Shown here: positions 52,777 to 64,000 of the stretch, in pieces
Position numbering within the stretch: position 1 is the stretch's first letter
How the letters are laid out: the number at the start of each line of letters is the position of its first letter
Assembly: GCA_019009955.1 (NCBI GenBank)
Contig: CM032233.1
Coordinates: forward strand, 95,985,001-96,049,000
Reading direction: 5' to 3'
DNA: 64,000 bases
Source: Riptortus pedestris
Taxonomy: Eukaryota > Arthropoda > Insecta > Hemiptera > Alydidae
The notes under the pieces: model-generated
Database searches by the model: none
Seen by the model: only the letters and a program-made list of their open reading frames with translations
What the model was told of the DNA's origin: nothing
Position numbers and translations under genes: made by a program

Positions 52777-53919
52777 TATATAGTCTTGAAGGTTTTTTTT
52801 TTTTACTTTTCTGTGTTATGGTAGTTTTGTTTTCCTATAGTAGTACTTTTTTTATTGTAGTAGGTTAGGGTCTGTCCTGTATGGCTGTCCTTAGGCGAGC
52901 CATCTCAGCCGGGAGTAGGCTCACTAATTTTGATCTGTAGGGACAATCCCAAAGGGTGCAGAGAGCCCAAATGTATAGTATATGTATCTTCTCTTTCTTT
53001 TTTTATGTATGTTGTGGAAATTTGTAAAATGGAGTATTTTAAGTTTTTTTAAAAATTATTTTACAAATTTAATGTTATAAATGATAGAAAATAAACTTTT
53101 CATATAGGATTGATGAACATTTGGTAATTTTTTCGAAAACCACGTCCTGAATACAACCTCAATAGCTGATTTTCCATAAGAGAAATCTGCTAAACGTGAG
53201 TGTTAGGGTGATAATTCGAAGGGGTATTTTTCAACTGGCCATTGAATGTTATGGACCGTGATAAAATAATCGTGAGAAAAACTGGGTTAAGACATTTTTA
53301 GTATGAGGAAAATATAAAAGTACAATATTAGGGCATACATTCTTTGTTGCTTATTCTATTCCGCATATAAACGTGACCGACTCAAACCTTGAATGAAGCC
53401 CTGCTACGAAATGTAACGGACACGTCATGTAGAAACAACTTTATGACGCCAGCCGCCTGATCTCACCTTCAAAAGTATTTACCTGCACTTCCACCATTCA
53501 AAGGTTAGACTCATACAAAAGAACTGGGATACATTGTCCAGATACTTCAAATACACTTTTTCCAAAGAACATTATCTTTCTAACTGTCATACGGGGCACG
53601 AATAATATCAATGAAGTGTGTCCGAAATTCCAATAATGCTGTCGTCACAAGATGCCTAAATGTTGCCAATACAAAGCTTCCATTTACTGTTTTTCAATGT
53701 TCAACACCAAACCACTCTTATTATTGCATTGCAGTAATATAGTAAATGGGAACATTTTATGTTAGTGAGAGATTATTCCCTAACAATTTTGACAAAGAGA
53801 AATCAAATTGAATACAATTTTCATTTGGCATATATTTTCAATAAGAAAAAGTCCATCACGCTGGGGTTACGAAACTAGGCATTTTTCTTAAGTACTATAC
53901 ACTCTGCTGATCAGGCATC
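52777..53919. other. Intergenic stretch, no gene recognised
   Basis: No coding frame, RNA gene or defined transposon end was found. A moderately GC-rich block at about 52,865-52,975 is unassigned. Confidence 0.5.
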
Positions 53920-54402
53920 GTCTGTCTATATGGGGGCTCATCAAAAAAGGGAATATAGATCAAAAGTCAGTCACGCAGGAGCTGCGTAAACTAAGCAGAT
54001 TTCCCACGTGAAGTTATGCAATAGACAAATCTCCATACGAGAGTCGAACAGTTACGGCAAATGGCCGAACTAACTTTTGGCGGGAAATTCAGTCATCCGT
54101 TATCGGCCGACAATTAATAAAAATGCAAATATCTCGGTTAGTATTCAAGATAGAGAATAAATGTATAGAACAATATTTATAGTAAATGTAATTTGCAATA
54201 AAATTGATTCTGTAAAAGTTTTTGATCCGACATATGGTAAGTGAGATATTTAAAATTTTCGAAAATCCCCCCTCTAAACCCCCCCCTCCCACTGGTCCGA
54301 TTTCAGCCATTAACGAACTTGATCTTTTTTTTTACATAAAACGACTAAATATCGAGTTTGGTAACGATTAAACAAAAATTGCGACCGCTAGAGCGGTAAC
54401 AG

Positions 54403-54437
<35 letters not shown>
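53920..54437 (+). repeat. Dispersed repeat family T, best copy
   Basis: It starts around GTCACGCAGGAGCTGCGTAA (53,971) and runs through AAATATCTCGGTTAGTATTC, CCCACTGGTCCGATTTCAGC and ATTGCGACCGCTAGAGCGGT. It ends in an (AT)n tail at 54,407-54,437. A polar body with a microsatellite tail suggests a retrotransposed, non-coding element. Confidence 0.75.
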
Positions 54438-54438
<1 letters not shown>

Positions 54439-56452
54439 CTAAGGTACCCGCCTTCGCTCGGGAAACCATTTAAGGCTGAATGATGATAGTATTTTTTTGG
54501 GCAAGGCTTCAATGTTTACAACTACGCTTCCCGTCGGCGCGTATTGTTTTGCTGTGAGGGTCAGGCAGGCGACTTATAAATGAGAAATTTTATAATTGAA
54601 GAATAAATAAAAATGCGTTCCTAATCTATCCCTTGCCACTTTTTAACTCACCTTTTTGAATACTTCAAACCATAATCATGGATAGTATTTATTACAATTA
54701 AATATCATCTATAATGAAACTTATTTCCTGTCAAAAACCAATCCGAGCACATATAGTTTAAGCATAGTTTAGCACGTAAGGTTATATTCATAATAGTAGA
54801 TCTCAGTGGTAATCACTTCCCGTAATGCCCACCATTTCACAGGAAATTAGTAAACTCAATTAACTCTATTAGCCTCCGTCTATTTCCGCTCTCGCATTAG
54901 AGCTATCAACTCTCTTCTCCTTAAATTATTTATTCAAAATGTTATTGTAATAATTTATTTACCTGATTGAATTAAATAATAGTGTTACCCTAAAAATAAT
55001 TTCAATTATATTCAAAAAGCTAGTCGAGGGGAAGAGATCGTAGCCGTCCCTGCAACCTAAGTAATACTTTAAACAATCATATCGAGTTTAAGAGCATTTT
55101 GTCTTTTGTCATAATGACATTAACATTTAATTGTTATGATAGTACATATTTGTTTCAATAACATGAAGATATAGGAAATAAGATAGTACCTATATAACCA
55201 AAATCAAAGAGTTTGATTCCCTAGTACTTCCCCTACCACTCCTTGAGGAAATTCAGCACGATTTTTTTTTTAAATAATACATTATACAAATTAAATAATG
55301 GAAATGCTCTTATAGTTTAAATTTCTATTGGAAATAAATAACAAAGTTATTTTCTAGGGAAAATAAATAAATGAGGCGAAGGGGAGGGGGATTTATAGTC
55401 TCACTAATCCGAATCATACTTAGTACTAAATAATCGAAATAGATAAGGCTAAAACATAACATCATTTGTCATAATATGCATATATTAAAAACACTTAAAT
55501 AAGTACTAATAAAATCGTCGACTCCCGCTATAGATTTAGCTTATATTCCGTATTTACTTAATTTTACGACATAAGTGAATGAAACAAAAGTTGCTCTAAA
55601 TAACAAAGTAAACAACTTTTTGTTATGTGCACCTTTGCCGAAAAACAAATAGAAAATGAAATATCGTGAATTTTTACTTCAGGCCTCCCTTATAACACTC
55701 ACTCCCGTTCGAACCTAAAAATTTTAATATAGCTTATAATCATGGGAGAATTAATGCTAATTGACATACCGAGTTTTGTTAAGTTCGGTTCAATCGTTAG
55801 CGCCCAATAAAATAGTTGACTCCCGCTTTAGTTTATAGTATATATCTCGTTTATACATCGTTAAAATTCAAAAATGAATATCACAAAAGTTACTCTAAAT
55901 AACAAAATAAACAACTTTTGTTAGGTTCACATTTGCCGAAAAACGAATAGAAAACGAAATACCGCTATTTTAAATTCAGGCCTCCCTTACAACCCCCACT
56001 CCTGCCCGTCCCTAGAAATGTTAGTATGGCTTATTATAATGACAGCGTTAGTGCTAATACACATACCGAGTTTTATTCATTTCGGTTGGGTCTTTCGTCT
56101 CAAATAAAATTGTTCACATTCGTTATAGGTCATTGCGTATATCTCATTTATAATTCAGTATACGAAAAAAGTGAGTATTACAAAAGTTACTCTAAATAAC
56201 AAAATAAACAACTTTTGTCATGTTCATATTTGCCGAAAATCCAATAGGAAACGAAATATCGCTATTTTTAATTTCAGGCCTTCCTTATAACCCCCACTCC
56301 TGTTCGTCTCAGAGGATATTAATATAGCCTAAAGTCTAAGTTGGGTTAGTAGTAATATACATACCAAGTTTCATAAAATTCGGTTCAGCCGTTTATGCGT
56401 GAAAAGGTAACAAACAAACAAACAAACAAACAAACAAACAAACAAACATACA
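54438..56452 (+). mobile_element. Non-autonomous repeat with CCCGCCTTCGCTCGGG head and (CAAA)n tail
   Basis: The head, TACCCGCCTTCGCTCGGG, directly follows the (AT)n tail of a family-T copy. The end is TTCGGTTCAGCCGTTTATGC, then GTAACAAACAAAC repeats to 56,452. Heads and tails of this style mark widespread insect non-coding retroelements. It has no open frame, and contains the internal tandem array at 55,508-56,400. Confidence 0.65.
55508..56400 (+). repeat. Three tandem units of about 298 bp
   Basis: Units start at 55508, 55806 and 56103, each with AATAAAAT..., then CTCTAAATAACAAA, CAACTTTT, TTGCCGAAAA, CAGGCCT(C/T)CCTTA and TACC(G/A)AGTTT. Divergence is visible but moderate. Only the last unit leads into the (CAAA)n tail. 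Confidence 0.9.
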
Positions 56453-57739
56453 CGAAAGAAACAAAATGCAGTTATGGTGTCTATGACATGTGAAACGAAA
56501 AGTTATCGTGAAATTTCGTGAAAAAAATCAATGTACAGACAGAGGTTACAATTTTATATATATAACTACAAGCCGGAGCATTCAGATCTTTTCATTAGAT
56601 TTTATTACCTAATATAGCAAACTAATTTAACATACAAATAAAATATATTATATCATTTAAAATTACATATAAACAAACCATCCAGTTTTTCAGTACAATA
56701 AGTGACAACAGTTGAAAAACATCTCTTATCCATAAAATATTTTTAAAAACTATTCTATGTTGTCTTTCGCTAGCTTTTAAGTTGTTTGTAATAAAAAAAT
56801 ATTTCCCAAAGTATTTTTAATATAATTCCACAAGAGAAAACACGTTACAATTGCACGGAAACCGAACCCAGGTCTCCTTTAAAGACGTTAGTATTCACTA
56901 AATAAAAATCTATAAGTATTTTTGGACAAAAATTACGAGTAATATCCCACTAGCTACAATAATTCAAACATTTTTTTTCTCTGATATAAAAATATTAGAA
57001 GAAAAGGAGTATTAATCATTGAAGCTGTATTCCATCCACAATTAAATCAAAATAAGAGTATTTCTCAAATTGTTTCATGGTACTTCATCAAATAAAAGTT
57101 CCATGTAATTCAGCTTATAGAGGTTTCAAAAACATAACGACCTCCTTCCCTAACCCAATCGAAATATTCAACAATTACAAAACATTGCTTTCTTTATTTA
57201 ATAAAAGAATATGTTTGTCATATGGCTTTTAAAAGCTTACTGAAAGTTATAAAACAACTGAATGGAATCAAAAACGGATATCAAGAATTAAGAGTACGAA
57301 TAGACATTTAATAAACGCAACTATCAAGAGAGTACAGTAAATGACGATCCCCAGCCAAACGCAAAGAGAGACAACAACCAGAGAAATGTTTAAATGTGGG
57401 ATGTATTAATTCTATGAAGCCTTGCTTGTTCCTCGTAAGGCGGTGTTCTGTAAGGAAGCCTTACATTCTTAGGCGGAAGAGCGTCAGCAAATGAAAACAA
57501 TTCTATTTTCTCTATAGTAAAACCTACCCTACTGTTTATGCTCTAACACGATTATATTTTGCCTTGTTTATTGCCGTAGCACCTTTCACGCTGGGTGGGA
57601 TGGGCTCGAATGATATACTCCAATTTCCCACACCGTTAGCAGTGCTATTGTTTGCTTTGTTTACCAAGTTATTTATGTACTCACGACGCGATTTTCCAAA
57701 AATTAATTTAAATGTTCATCGGTACTACTTAGAGACGAA
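56453..57739. other. No gene recognised
   Basis: AT-rich, with short imperfect repeats near 57,410-57,480. No coding or RNA signature was found. Confidence 0.5.
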
Positions 57740-58500
57740 AACGTATAAATATATATCAGTTACACTCTAGCGGTCGTAATTTTTGTTTGATCGTGACGAA
57801 ACTCGAGCGCCTCATGTAAAATTAAAGATCACATTCAACAACAGCTTATTCGGACCAAAGGAGGGGGGGGGGGTGCTTGGGAAAACAATAATTTCACACA
57901 TCTCCGTTATTATGAGTTTGATCGAAAATGATGAATAATCAATCTTATTGTAAATTTAATTTTCGTAGACACACATTTATCTAACTCGAATATTAACGGA
58001 GATATTTAAATATTTCAGTTTCCAGCCTACAGTACTCCCTTCACATCACCATAGAAATAAGCCAATATTTCACTGAGCATCTTATTTTAATGTATTGTAT
58101 TTGATGGGACCAGGAGGAGGGTGTAGAATTAAACTTATGAAATACCTTTGTTATGAGTTGGATCAAATCTAACATAACCAATCCTGTTGCTAAGTTAATT
58201 TTAGAGATTGCTTTTCAATAGATTTGTTCTCTTGCTCGAATATTAACCAATATATTTGTATTTTTGTTGTTTTTTTTTTTTTTTTAGTTTTCAGTTATCT
58301 GTAAACCACCTCTCCTACTAATGCTCGTTTCACTTAGAGAAGTTGAGCCACCAAATATCTGACGAGCAACGTAAATTTCATGTCCCGTTTACAAAGCCTT
58401 CTTGAAACAGGAAAAATGGAGAATTGATGGTGACAAATCAGCATTGCAGTCCGTGGGAAATCTGCTTGATTGCTCAGCACCAGACGACCTTCCTCCCCCC
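57740..58500 (-). repeat. Dispersed repeat family T, long copy (minus orientation)
   Basis: The 3' end, CGACCGCTAGAGTGTAAC (minus strand), lies at about 57,759-57,776. The head block, AATCTGCTTGATTGCTCAGC, is at about 58,460. In between, the CTCGAATATTAAC(C/G) module occurs twice (about 57,976 and 58,236). Confidence 0.7.
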
Positions 58501-58734
58501 CCCCTCCTCCCTGAGTCCTAGGAAAATTAATTAAACAAAATATAAATGTTTTTTCTATAGTGTTTTTTTTATTATTTCTGTTAGCTATTATTATAATTAC
58601 AATAATTAGTTTATATCTCTTGGAGGATTTTCTTTTTCTTAATAGTATATTTATTTACTCTTATTTTGCATTAATTGTAGTCAATTATGTATGTTTGGAA
58701 CTTTTTTCTCTTCTGTTTATTATTTATTATTATT

Positions 58735-58935
58735 TTTTGGGGCTCAGGTTAGCCATGTGAGTTAAGTTATTGGTCAAATCTAGAATTGGGAGTTTGATTC
58801 CCGGCTGGGCAATAGGAATTTCTTTAGTGGTGAACTTGTTAAATAAAATCCACGGTCCCACCCTGGCTAGAAAGGTGGTAACCTATAGATAACCCGTAGT
58901 AGTAGCACAAAGTGGACGTTAATAAATTACAGTTA
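58735..58935 (+). mobile_element. tRNA-derived SINE, copy 2 (longest)
   Basis: A tRNA-like head (GGGGCTCAGGTTAGCCATGT) with B-box GGGAGTTTGATTCCCGGC is followed by the CCCACCCTGGCTAGAAAGGT and TAGATAACCCGTAG modules. It ends AAAGTGGACGTTAATAAATT. Confidence 0.7.
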
Positions 58936-59012
58936 ACATTTATTTATTTTTTAGTGGTCGTTATTAAGTGATACATTTTAGGTTAAGGCATACCTGCGAG
59001 TAAGAACTCCTT

Positions 59013-59458
59013 TTGGGGGCTTGAACCGATTTTAAAATGTCCTTTATAGACTATCAACCTCTTGTTAGTGACCCCCTTATTATTTTTGTGTTATGAATTA
59101 TTATAGTTTACATGAAGTGTTATAATTGTTATTTTGTTGTTAGTACTTTTGTATTTGTTATTGCGTTTAAAGCCCGAATAAATGAAATCACTATATTTAT
59201 TTCAATATGACGTTTAGGCTTATACTGGCCATCTTCAGAGCATGATTAGCTCTTTGCCAATATCACTTAAAAATAGTTATAAAAAGTCAACCTATTTAAC
59301 TATGTAAGCAACTTTGGGAGCTTGAACCGATTTTATAATATCCTTTATGGACTAACAAGGGGTTACTGACCCCCCCCCCTTATTATAGTTTACAGGACGT
59401 GTTATAATTGTTATTAGTTCTTTTGTCTTTGTTATTGCGTTCAAAACCCGAATAAACA
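59013..59458. repeat. Direct repeats (A-B-A') around a Penelope-like end
   Basis: Segment A (59,013-59,183) recurs as A' (59,313-59,458). Both run from TTGGG(G/A)GCTTGAACCGATTT to AACCCGAATAAA or AGCCCGAATAAA. The middle, 59,184-59,312, is on the minus strand a Penelope-like 3' end (CTGAAGATGGCCAGTAT...AAACGTCATATTGAAATAAA) related to the 60.7-kb foldback. Confidence 0.75.
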
Positions 59459-59929
59459 AGTAAAATAAAGCAGGTCAATAAACAAGTTGGAAGAGAGGGC
59501 TGTCCCATGTCCTATATCGGAGGGTGATGGAAAGGGGTTTATTGTAATGGATGGGATGGTGGTAATTTGGTCCGAGCTGGACTGTATAGCCGGGCTGAAG
59601 AGAGCGACTCCGTCCTCTATGAAGTACATTGTCTTCAGTTATATACGTTTTCCTATGAACTTGGGCCATATTAAACTATTTGTGCATTCATTGCCAATGG
59701 GACTTTCTTACATTTCGTGCATACTTTTATTTTTACATTTTTCACAATATTTCTACAGATATTGACCAAATTAATTTTATACATGAGTAAAACACTTGGA
59801 AGAAATATAACATTTCAAAATCTGGTGTACTTCATTTGAAAGCCCTATACGACAACCCCGCTTGAATGCATAGGATCAAGAAGAGTCATAGAACTAAATA
59901 TATAGATCAATTGAAGATGAAAAAAAAAA

Positions 59930-60130
59930 GGTTCTATACAAATCTTTTGTATCCAATAGGTACGACGAAATATAAAATTATTATTTTCGCACTCCCCTAA
60001 AAAGAGGAGGTACACAACTAGACTTTACAACAGCCTTAAATATGAAATTTCAACATTCTAAGGCTCGTCATTTGTAGTTAAGTTCGCTTACATACGTACG
60101 GCCAACAAGGCGAAAATAGTCAAAATGCTT
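59930..60130 (-). repeat. Dispersed repeat family R, copy 3
   Basis: On the minus strand, TGTTGAAATTTCATATTTAA and CTAGTTGTGTACCTCCTC match copies 1 and 2. Confidence 0.65.
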
Positions 60131-60705
60131 TCAGGGACGGTCATAATTCCGTTGAAATCTAAACTTTTTAGCGAAGACAATACATTTTTCAATTCGTAGA
60201 TGGCAATAAAAAGGAGTGAATAAATCCATATATTCCATCACAAATGTTGTAACAGGCTCTCTTGTGAATTTTTTGGATATCTCAGGATCCCTTATACAAA
60301 AAAAAAAGTTAGAAAAACGGTAACTGATTTTGTTAATTACAAGTTTGCATTAATGAAATGAATTGAGAAATTGACCATGGTTATATATTTTAACAGACAT
60401 TTTCGACGATTCGGGGCATCATTATTTTGGAACAGTGTTGTGACGCTTTTTTTATGCACAGTAAATGCTGCTGCACAAACCAAGCTGTGTTCCAACGTGC
60501 TGGAATGACACAAACATGAAGCCATTTGCGTGTCATCCAGGCACAAATGAAATCATCTCCAATTCCTATTTTATACTCCTCACCTACTCTGTAATAATGG
60601 CTTGATATTTAATTTTTCCAGCAAAAGAAAAAACAGAGCTTGTGAGCATGTGAAATAAGCATCCTTATTAATTTCAGTTTTTCATTTTTTGGGGATAAAT
60701 GAATC

Positions 60706-60951
60706 CTTATAGGAAATAAAAATGTCTACAGCTGTCCTACCAAAATAATCACTACATTTATTTCAATAAGTTGACTTTTATTTATTATTTTTAAGTGATA
60801 TTGACAAAGAGCTGACCATATGGATTAATAATATTTTATGATTATGGTAAAGGTTTATTTGAAGATGGCCAATGTACCCAAAACGTCATGTTGAAATAAA
60901 TATAGTGGTTATTTTGGGTGTACAGCTGTAGACATATTTATTTCCTATAAG
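60706..60951. mobile_element. Foldback element (Penelope-like end pair)
   Basis: Arms of 61 bp at 60,706-60,766 and 60,891-60,951 share CTTATAGGAAATAAA, ATGTCTACAGCTGT and ATTTATTTCAA. Just inside the right arm, TTGAAGATGGCCAATG then CAAAACGTC is a decayed hammerhead-like core. Confidence 0.75.
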
Positions 60952-61360
60952 TAAAAACTGCATTAGTTGGAGTGAAGGTTTGCTGAAAACTAAAAAAAAA
61001 TCCTAAAAAAAAAGTATCTATATTTAACACTTTTCGATCCAACTCATTATAAAGACGACATTTTGTATTTTTTACTTCACCCGTTCTCTAACCCCCTCTC
61101 CCCTCCTTCTCTGATGAAACCGATATATCCCATTTTAAGCCTGAAATAAGACACTCAGTGATATATTCGTTTATTTGGAAAGATATATAGGGGTGAGCCA
61201 TTAACTGAAAAATAAAAAATAAAAATATCTCGGTAAATATTCGAGACAGAGAAAAATGTATAGAACAACAATTAGAAAACATTACTTTATAAACAAAATG
61301 GGTTATAAAAACAATTTTGTAATAATAAAAGAAGTATTTTGGATTGTACATTTTAGGCCT
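60952..61360 (+). repeat. Dispersed repeat family T, copy split by a SINE (continues 61,561-61,690)
   Basis: AAATATCTCGGTAAATATTC and AATGTATAGAACAA match the 54.1-kb copy. After the SINE the family resumes with GGATTTCGGTCAGGAATTCC and ACCGCTTAAATATCCAGTTT. Confidence 0.65.
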
Positions 61361-61372
61361 TCTCTAAATTCC

Positions 61373-61547
61373 AAACCTAGAGTGGCGAGTTCGATTCTTG
61401 CCTGGGCAAAGGAAATTATTTAGTGACGAAATTCATTAAATAATATCCTAAAATCCCACCCTGGCTAGAAAAGGGTGGTAACCTGTAGATAACCCGTCCC
61501 AATTAGCCTTAGTTGCAAAAGGTGGACGTTAATAAATAATAATAATA
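61373..61547 (+). mobile_element. tRNA-derived SINE, copy 3, with 13-bp target-site duplication
   Basis: TTCTCTAAATTCC at 61,360-61,372 recurs at 61,548-61,560. Between them are B-box GCGAGTTCGATTCTTGCC, the CCCACCCTGGCTAGAAAAGG and TAGATAACCCGTCCC modules and an AATAATAAT tail. The tRNA-like head is truncated, so insertion was by target-primed reverse transcription. Confidence 0.85.
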
Positions 61548-61699
61548 TTCTCTAAATTCCCACTCCTGGTAGGATTTCGGTCAGGAATTCCATTATCTGC
61601 AGTTTTACATGAACCGCTTAAATATCCAGTTTGGTATAGGTCAGTAAGTAAGCTCGGTTAGGTAAGTATTTGACCACTGTAGAGGTTTAACAAAAAAAT

Positions 61700-64000
61700 A
61701 TTTATATTTTCGGCGTCATTTTCTAGAAAGCAGTGGAAGACACCCGAAGAAACCTTTCTGCCACCGTGCCATGAGCACAATCTCAATACCAAAATTTCCT
61801 TAAGAGGAACCTGCTAAAATGGAAAACTTAGAAATGTCAATCTTTCTATCACTGAAGTACAAATAGTGTTCAGTGAAACAAATAACATACATTGAACAGT
61901 AGGTTTATATTTTATAATCTGTTTCTAGAGTAATTCTGGGTTAATTACCCCGGTATATACTAACTATTTGGAAATCTGTGGGTGGAAGTTGTCATTACTG
62001 GCTGATCGTCGAGTACACCTGGCAACCGATCTAGGGGTAAGGGCCCCCAGAATGTCAAATTCTGTACAAGTTCATGCCGAGACGGGAAATGTAAAAATAT
62101 TGCGTATAATGAAGCCTTACAATGGATATCTTATCACAACCATTATCAGTCATGAAAGATAGCTAGCCTCAAATGTATGTAAATAAATCCAAATATACGG
62201 GTCTAATAGTGACACATATCTGAGGACCCATTCGTTGCAAAATGTGTAACTTTGTAGTAATTAGTTGAAAACAAAAAATTAAACCGACGTTAGCTATCGG
62301 CTAAATGGAAAATAAATTTATAGGAAAAAAAGTTCATTCGTTTTAAAATTCGGTAATAAGAATAAGAATGAATAAACTGAGACAAAGAATAAGAAAGTGA
62401 AAATTTGACTCCACTCATAAATTCTGCATAACGCAGGTTTGCTTTGTTGAAATTCGCCAATCTAAATTCTAGGAACCAAAGGTTTTTCTTCATACGTTTT
62501 ACGAAGATTTTCAAACGAATCTCAAACAACTCCATGAATCGTACATATCATAATAAAAACAGACATATAACATGCAATTGTAGATGAGAGGATGAATGGA
62601 CAAAACATAGCTTCGGGTTACCCAATTGGAATAATAATTCTGATATTTTGAAAGTTTTTGAAGTTCCTGGAAGGGGAGAGATTATCTATACAATTATACT
62701 TCATTATTTGAGTATGGGTCATTAATCAATGGGCATGTATAATAAATTATGATCACATACCGCTATACTTAATAGAAAAGATACGAGATGTTCTTAATAA
62801 ATCACTTCGTTTCATGCTAGTCGCCGAAGGGCAACAAAGCACAAATAGAATACGAAAAGACGCTAAGGTAAGGGAGTCCTGGGAAGAAATGCTTTCTAGC
62901 TTAGGCTCTCCGGGTAGGTCAGGAACAGTATTGAATAGCCCAGTTCACAACGAGCACGTTCAATAAAGGCCCTTGATCTTCATAGGCGGCACTTAACCTC
63001 ATTATTCAAATTTATTCGACTTGATGCTTGTGGCCCCTTCACCGGCGTAATAATTGGGTCCTTCCAACGTTGTTAGGTACTATTTTAGTGGACACTCCAC
63101 ATTCACCTATTCCAAGCAGTCATAGAGTAAAACATAGAAACAGTCCTCAATACTCATAGTGTTGATAAAGTGAATAATATTTCCCACTACAAAGTATATG
63201 CTAGGCAGGTTATTTAATGTAGGACTTTTGAATGTTAAGAAAGAAAGTATTTTGGTCTTCTTTCTTCTGTTTTGGGAAAGAAAGGCTCATTACTTTGTTA
63301 AAGCTGTGCAACTTACTGGAATACCAGACTCAGACCAGAGTTAAGTAGCCCATTGTAATAACAGATGAAGTTATTATCTATTTCATATGTTCATAGTACT
63401 GGCAGGTCCTCCCGTACATGTTTATCGTCATTTGTAAAATTATGAATATAAAACTTATGGGCCGCTTACGTAAGGTTTGTAAATCCCTTTATTACACGAA
63501 ACTTACGTAAATGACACGTCGTAATGCAATGATAATTTAATAAACAAAGCACTAATCTCGTAGAATTCTTAGTCTTGAGAAAATTTTAATTTGTAATCAA
63601 TATCGCGAAATTGCGAGATCCCAAAAAATATTGGACATTAGCAAAAAGTTCTTAAGTTTGTCAAACTTAAATTTTCAACCAAATTCAATTTTCAGAAGGC
63701 ACCTTTTCCAGTGAGGAATAATTTCCCAGAGTTATTTGTTTCAGTGATTTAGAAAATATAGCATACTTACGTTAAATGAAATGGCCAACGAATACTAGCA
63801 TCGCGTTTAAGAATGGTGGCCCTTTTAAAATTCCCTTTTGTGGTTTATATCGGGGAATATATTCTATTTATCATTAAAGTTCGTAAATAAATGTAAATAC
63901 TTAAAATCTACTTAAGATTTATATAAGAATATATGTCAAATTGAAAGACACAAACTAGAAAATAATGTGTTTTAATTCCATTTCTTATCTGCAGAAATAT
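61700..64000. other. No gene recognised; possible minus-strand donor near 63,768
   Basis: Short frames only. On the minus strand near 63,774-63,765 a strong donor-like ATTTAAC|GTAAGTATG occurs. It could end a non-coding 5' exon of SNAP-25 or of another transcript, but this is speculative. Confidence 0.35.

Noticed and set aside
59441..59765. Overlapping 62-92 residue frames on both strands
   Set aside because: No recognisable domain, mutually overlapping, and next to repeat copies; likely chance frames in a slightly GC-richer patch.

Overview
The window is AT-rich animal DNA with long introns, many microsatellites and layers of decayed transposons. The one recognisable host gene encodes an arthropod-type SNAP-25. 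The spliced product is 212 residues, the length I know for Drosophila Snap25, and it carries insect-type stretches such as GESNETRIAVANQRAH. I therefore read the source as an arthropod, most likely an insect with a large, repeat-rich genome. The sequence does not settle the order.

Layout. Positions 1-7.7 kb hold a non-LTR retrotransposon 3' remnant, a dispersed repeat, a Penelope-like fragment between inverted copies of its own end, and AT-rich DNA downstream of SNAP-25. Positions 7,785-47,031 hold the SNAP-25 coding region on the minus strand: seven constitutive coding-exon positions, of which the third exists in three versions (34,233-34,281; 29,784-29,832; 29,223-29,271). Its introns contain a CFDP2-like non-LTR pseudogene, a Tc1 relic, piggyBac-, pogo- and mariner-type MITEs, tRNA-derived SINEs and two foldback elements. 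One foldback, at 42.5-42.9 kb, carries a hammerhead-ribozyme-like motif. Positions 47-64 kb, upstream of the start codon, are a dense field of nested repeats. It presumably also holds the unidentified 5' non-coding exon and promoter of SNAP-25.

Main result. The 49-bp exon covering residues 46-61 and the first base of codon 62 is present three times. All three copies have canonical splice sites, identical length and identical phases (0 to 1), so an in-frame mRNA can contain only one. All three keep the SNARE core-layer positions: Ser46, Gly50, Thr/Ser53, Leu57 and the ionic-layer Gln60. They differ in surface residues. The middle version (SEEVGGKTLSMLASQG) loses the basic and acidic residues that in vertebrate SNAP-25 form the primary synaptotagmin interface. 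Vertebrates duplicate the next exon (the 118-bp exon 5a/5b); here the alternative cassette is the exon before it.

Second result. Five foldback elements, at 2.75, 42.5, 44.2, 48.8 and 60.7 kb, share Penelope-like 3'-end signatures. The 42.5-kb copy has long near-perfect arms, a 12-bp target-site duplication, and an apparently intact minimal type I hammerhead motif on one arm. The other arm has a single substitution in the catalytic core.
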